From: Anaeramoeba ignava
Lineage: Eukaryota > Metamonada > Anaeramoebidae
Assembly: GCA_028826165.1 (NCBI GenBank)
Contig: JAPDFW010000103.1
Span: 697,501-761,500, forward strand
DNA length: 64,000 bases
Direction: 5' to 3'
In this document: positions 62,327 to 64,000 of the stretch, piece after piece
Numbering within the stretch: position 1 is the stretch's first letter
Layout of the letters: every line of letters starts with the position of its first letter
Translations under genes and position numbers: made by a program
Notes under the pieces: generated by a model
The model's database searches: none
What the model saw: the letters and a program-made list of their open reading frames with translations, nothing else
What the model was told of the DNA's origin: nothing

Positions 62327-64000
62327 ATGTCAAGGTGATCAATTTATTTTAATTTTAATTAAAGAAAATTAACCCAACAAAAAATTACAATTATGCCCCC
62401 ATTAACAAAAAAAAAATTTAATTTAAATTTTAATTAAATATTTTTTTTACTTTTTGTGAATTTGCCCCCCTTAATTAAATTTATAATTAAAATTTTAAAA
62501 GAAAAATATTTATTAATAAAAAAGCAAAAATTAATACATTAATATTTAAGAAGCAAACAATAATATAAATTTAATCCAATAATTATTCAATTTATTCATT
62601 AAATTATATTTAAATATTTATATTTATATTTATATTTATATTTATATTTTTATATTTATAATTATATTTATATTTATATTTATATTTATATTTATATTTA
62701 TAATTATATTTATATTTATATTTATATTTATATTGATAATTATATTTTATATTGATATTTATATTTTATATTTATATTTTATATTTATATTTATATTTAT
62801 ATTTTATATTTTTATATTTTATATTTTTATATTTATATTTTATATTTATATTTATATTTATATTTATATTTATATTTATATTTATATTTATATTTATATT
62901 TATATTTATATTTTTATATTTATATTTATATTTATATTTTATATTTATATTTATATTTTTATTTTATTTTTATATTTATATTTTTTTTTATATTATTTAT
63001 ATTTACATATTTTATATTTATATTTATATTTTTATGTTTTATATTTTATATTTTTAAATATTTTATATTTCCATATTTTATATTTTAAATATTTATATTT
63101 ATATTTTAAATATTTATATTTATATTTTAAATATTTTATTTTATATTTTAAATATTTTAATTTATATTTTATTTTTATTTATATTATATTTTTTTATATT
63201 TATATATTTATATTTATATTTATATTTAATTTATATTTAATTTATATTATATTTAATTTATATTTATATTTATATTTATATTTATATTTGATTTATATTT
63301 ATATTTATTTATTTATATTTATAATTATATTTATATTTGATTTATATTTGATTTATATTTATATTGATTCAGAAAAACTACAATTCCAGAAGAATTCGGA
63401 ACAATTCTATGCAAATTTTGCAATGCCAACATAACGAACATGATCAGAATCATATGCGGAGAATGCGAGAACACTACGATATGCACAGACTGTTTGAAGG
63501 AAGGAAAAGAAGGAAGCGGACACAAAAGCGGACACAAATATCGGATAATCCGACCCACACAAACACACATATTTAGCACTGAATGGACAATGGACGAAGA
63601 AATTCTTCTTTTAGAAGCAACAGAAAAATACGGAATATGCAATTGGGAAGACATCTCAATATACGTTGGAAAAACAACAAAACAATGCGAGGATCACTAC
63701 ACAGAAGTCTATCTCAATTCAACAGCATTTCCGTTGCCGGATTTCGAACAACAAAAACTTGATGAAATTGCAAAATATAAAATTCCGGCAAAGAAAAAAA
63801 AACGATCCAAAACATCCGATATAGAAAATGAAGACATGCTCATTCCCGATCTATATCGTTCAGGCCCAAGAGAAGGCCAACGATTGACAAACTTTGCTAT
63901 ACATACTGATTTCATGCCGCTTCGAAAAGAATTCGAATTCGAGTACGATTTTGACGCGGAAGAAATTATCGCCGAAATGGGGCTTCATGACAATAAGATC
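62327..64000 (+). CDS. ADA2: ADA2 transcriptional adaptor, 5' part (runs off the window)
   Basis: The solid exon is 63373-64000, open to the window edge, 209 complete codons. ZZ zinc finger: CKFC, CGEC and CTDC pairs, then H-x3-H (GHKSGHKYRI). SANT: FSTEWTMDEEILLLEATEKYG, NWEDISIYVG, CEDHYTEVYL. Then FMPLRKEFEFEYDFDAEEII, the ADA2 hallmark. ADA2 bridges GCN5 to SAGA-type complexes and stimulates histone acetylation. A tentative first exon 62327-62334 (ATGTCAAG) with donor GTGATC would join AG|A to give MSRKTTIPEEFG; this 8-base exon is a guess. The intron is then 62335-63372. Codon use is less AT-biased here (CCG, GCG, GCC, CGA) than in the repeat-rich genes. Confidence 0.88.
62590..63365 (+). 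repeat. TATATTTATA/ATATTTTA array upstream of the ADA2 exon
   Basis: About 780 bases of TATATTTATA-type words, with TTTTAAATATT near 63050-63160, end in TTGATTCAG, a plausible splice acceptor for the ADA2 exon. Open YIYIYI or FIFIF frames are repeat translations. Confidence 0.88.

Noticed and set aside
62733-63434. YIYIYI open frame leading into the ADA2 exon
   Set aside because: It is repeat translation and not in the ADA2 frame at the ZZ finger; a splice acceptor TTGATTCAG explains the junction better.
1-64000. tRNA, rRNA or other structural RNA genes
   Set aside because: I looked for T-loop-like GTTCRAATC words with paired stems and for GC-rich islands and found none that fold convincingly; a tRNAscan or Infernal run would be needed to exclude them.

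Overview
The window is nuclear DNA from a very AT-rich eukaryotic microbe. Genes carry short GT-AG introns, TAA and TGA both serve as stops, and proteins are full of low-complexity runs (SK, NQ, EN, NINS). The families present (five RCC1-BTB paralogues, BTB-TLDc proteins, LRR proteins, coactosin, an RGS protein, ADA2, a LARP7-like protein) fit a free-living amoeboid protist. The style resembles Anaeramoeba (Metamonada), but that assignment is inference from protein style only.

Layout. 1-773: AT-rich spacer. 774-14993: one giant gene encoding an N-terminal LRR domain, then about 4,400 residues of Ser-Lys and KEAER repeats; two indel clusters break the frame. 15186-30005: a cluster of five RCC1-BTB genes with two BTB-TLDc genes between them. 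30217-46679: a run of minus-strand genes: coiled coil-RGS-DUF547 (7 exons), AAGAB/p34-like, Nudix hydrolase, LARP7-like, an LRR protein (5 exons) and a beta-helix (CASH) protein. 47638-49935: coactosin (+) and a UBA-like protein (-). 50881-53578: a satellite with a ~145 bp unit. 53654-58209: two genes sharing a nearly identical C-terminal module on different N-termini. 58475-58912: a ZMAT5/U11-U12 20K-like zinc-finger gene. About 3 kb of AT repeat follows, and the 5' part of an ADA2 gene runs off the right edge.

Several products look lipid-anchored. Two LRR proteins start MG (myristoylation candidates). Two RCC1-BTB proteins and the beta-helix protein end in CaaX boxes (CLIF, CIFF, CIVM). Together with RGS, BTB and RCC1 modules this suggests membrane-linked signalling and ubiquitin-adaptor functions. 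The other genes are housekeeping: actin dynamics, adaptor assembly, chromatin and RNA processing.

A small set of A/T-rich 6-19 bp repeats fills introns and spacers and also codes for many low-complexity protein segments. Exon models were built by hand from reading-frame continuity, splice-site dinucleotides and homology recalled from family knowledge; none was checked by alignment or transcript data.
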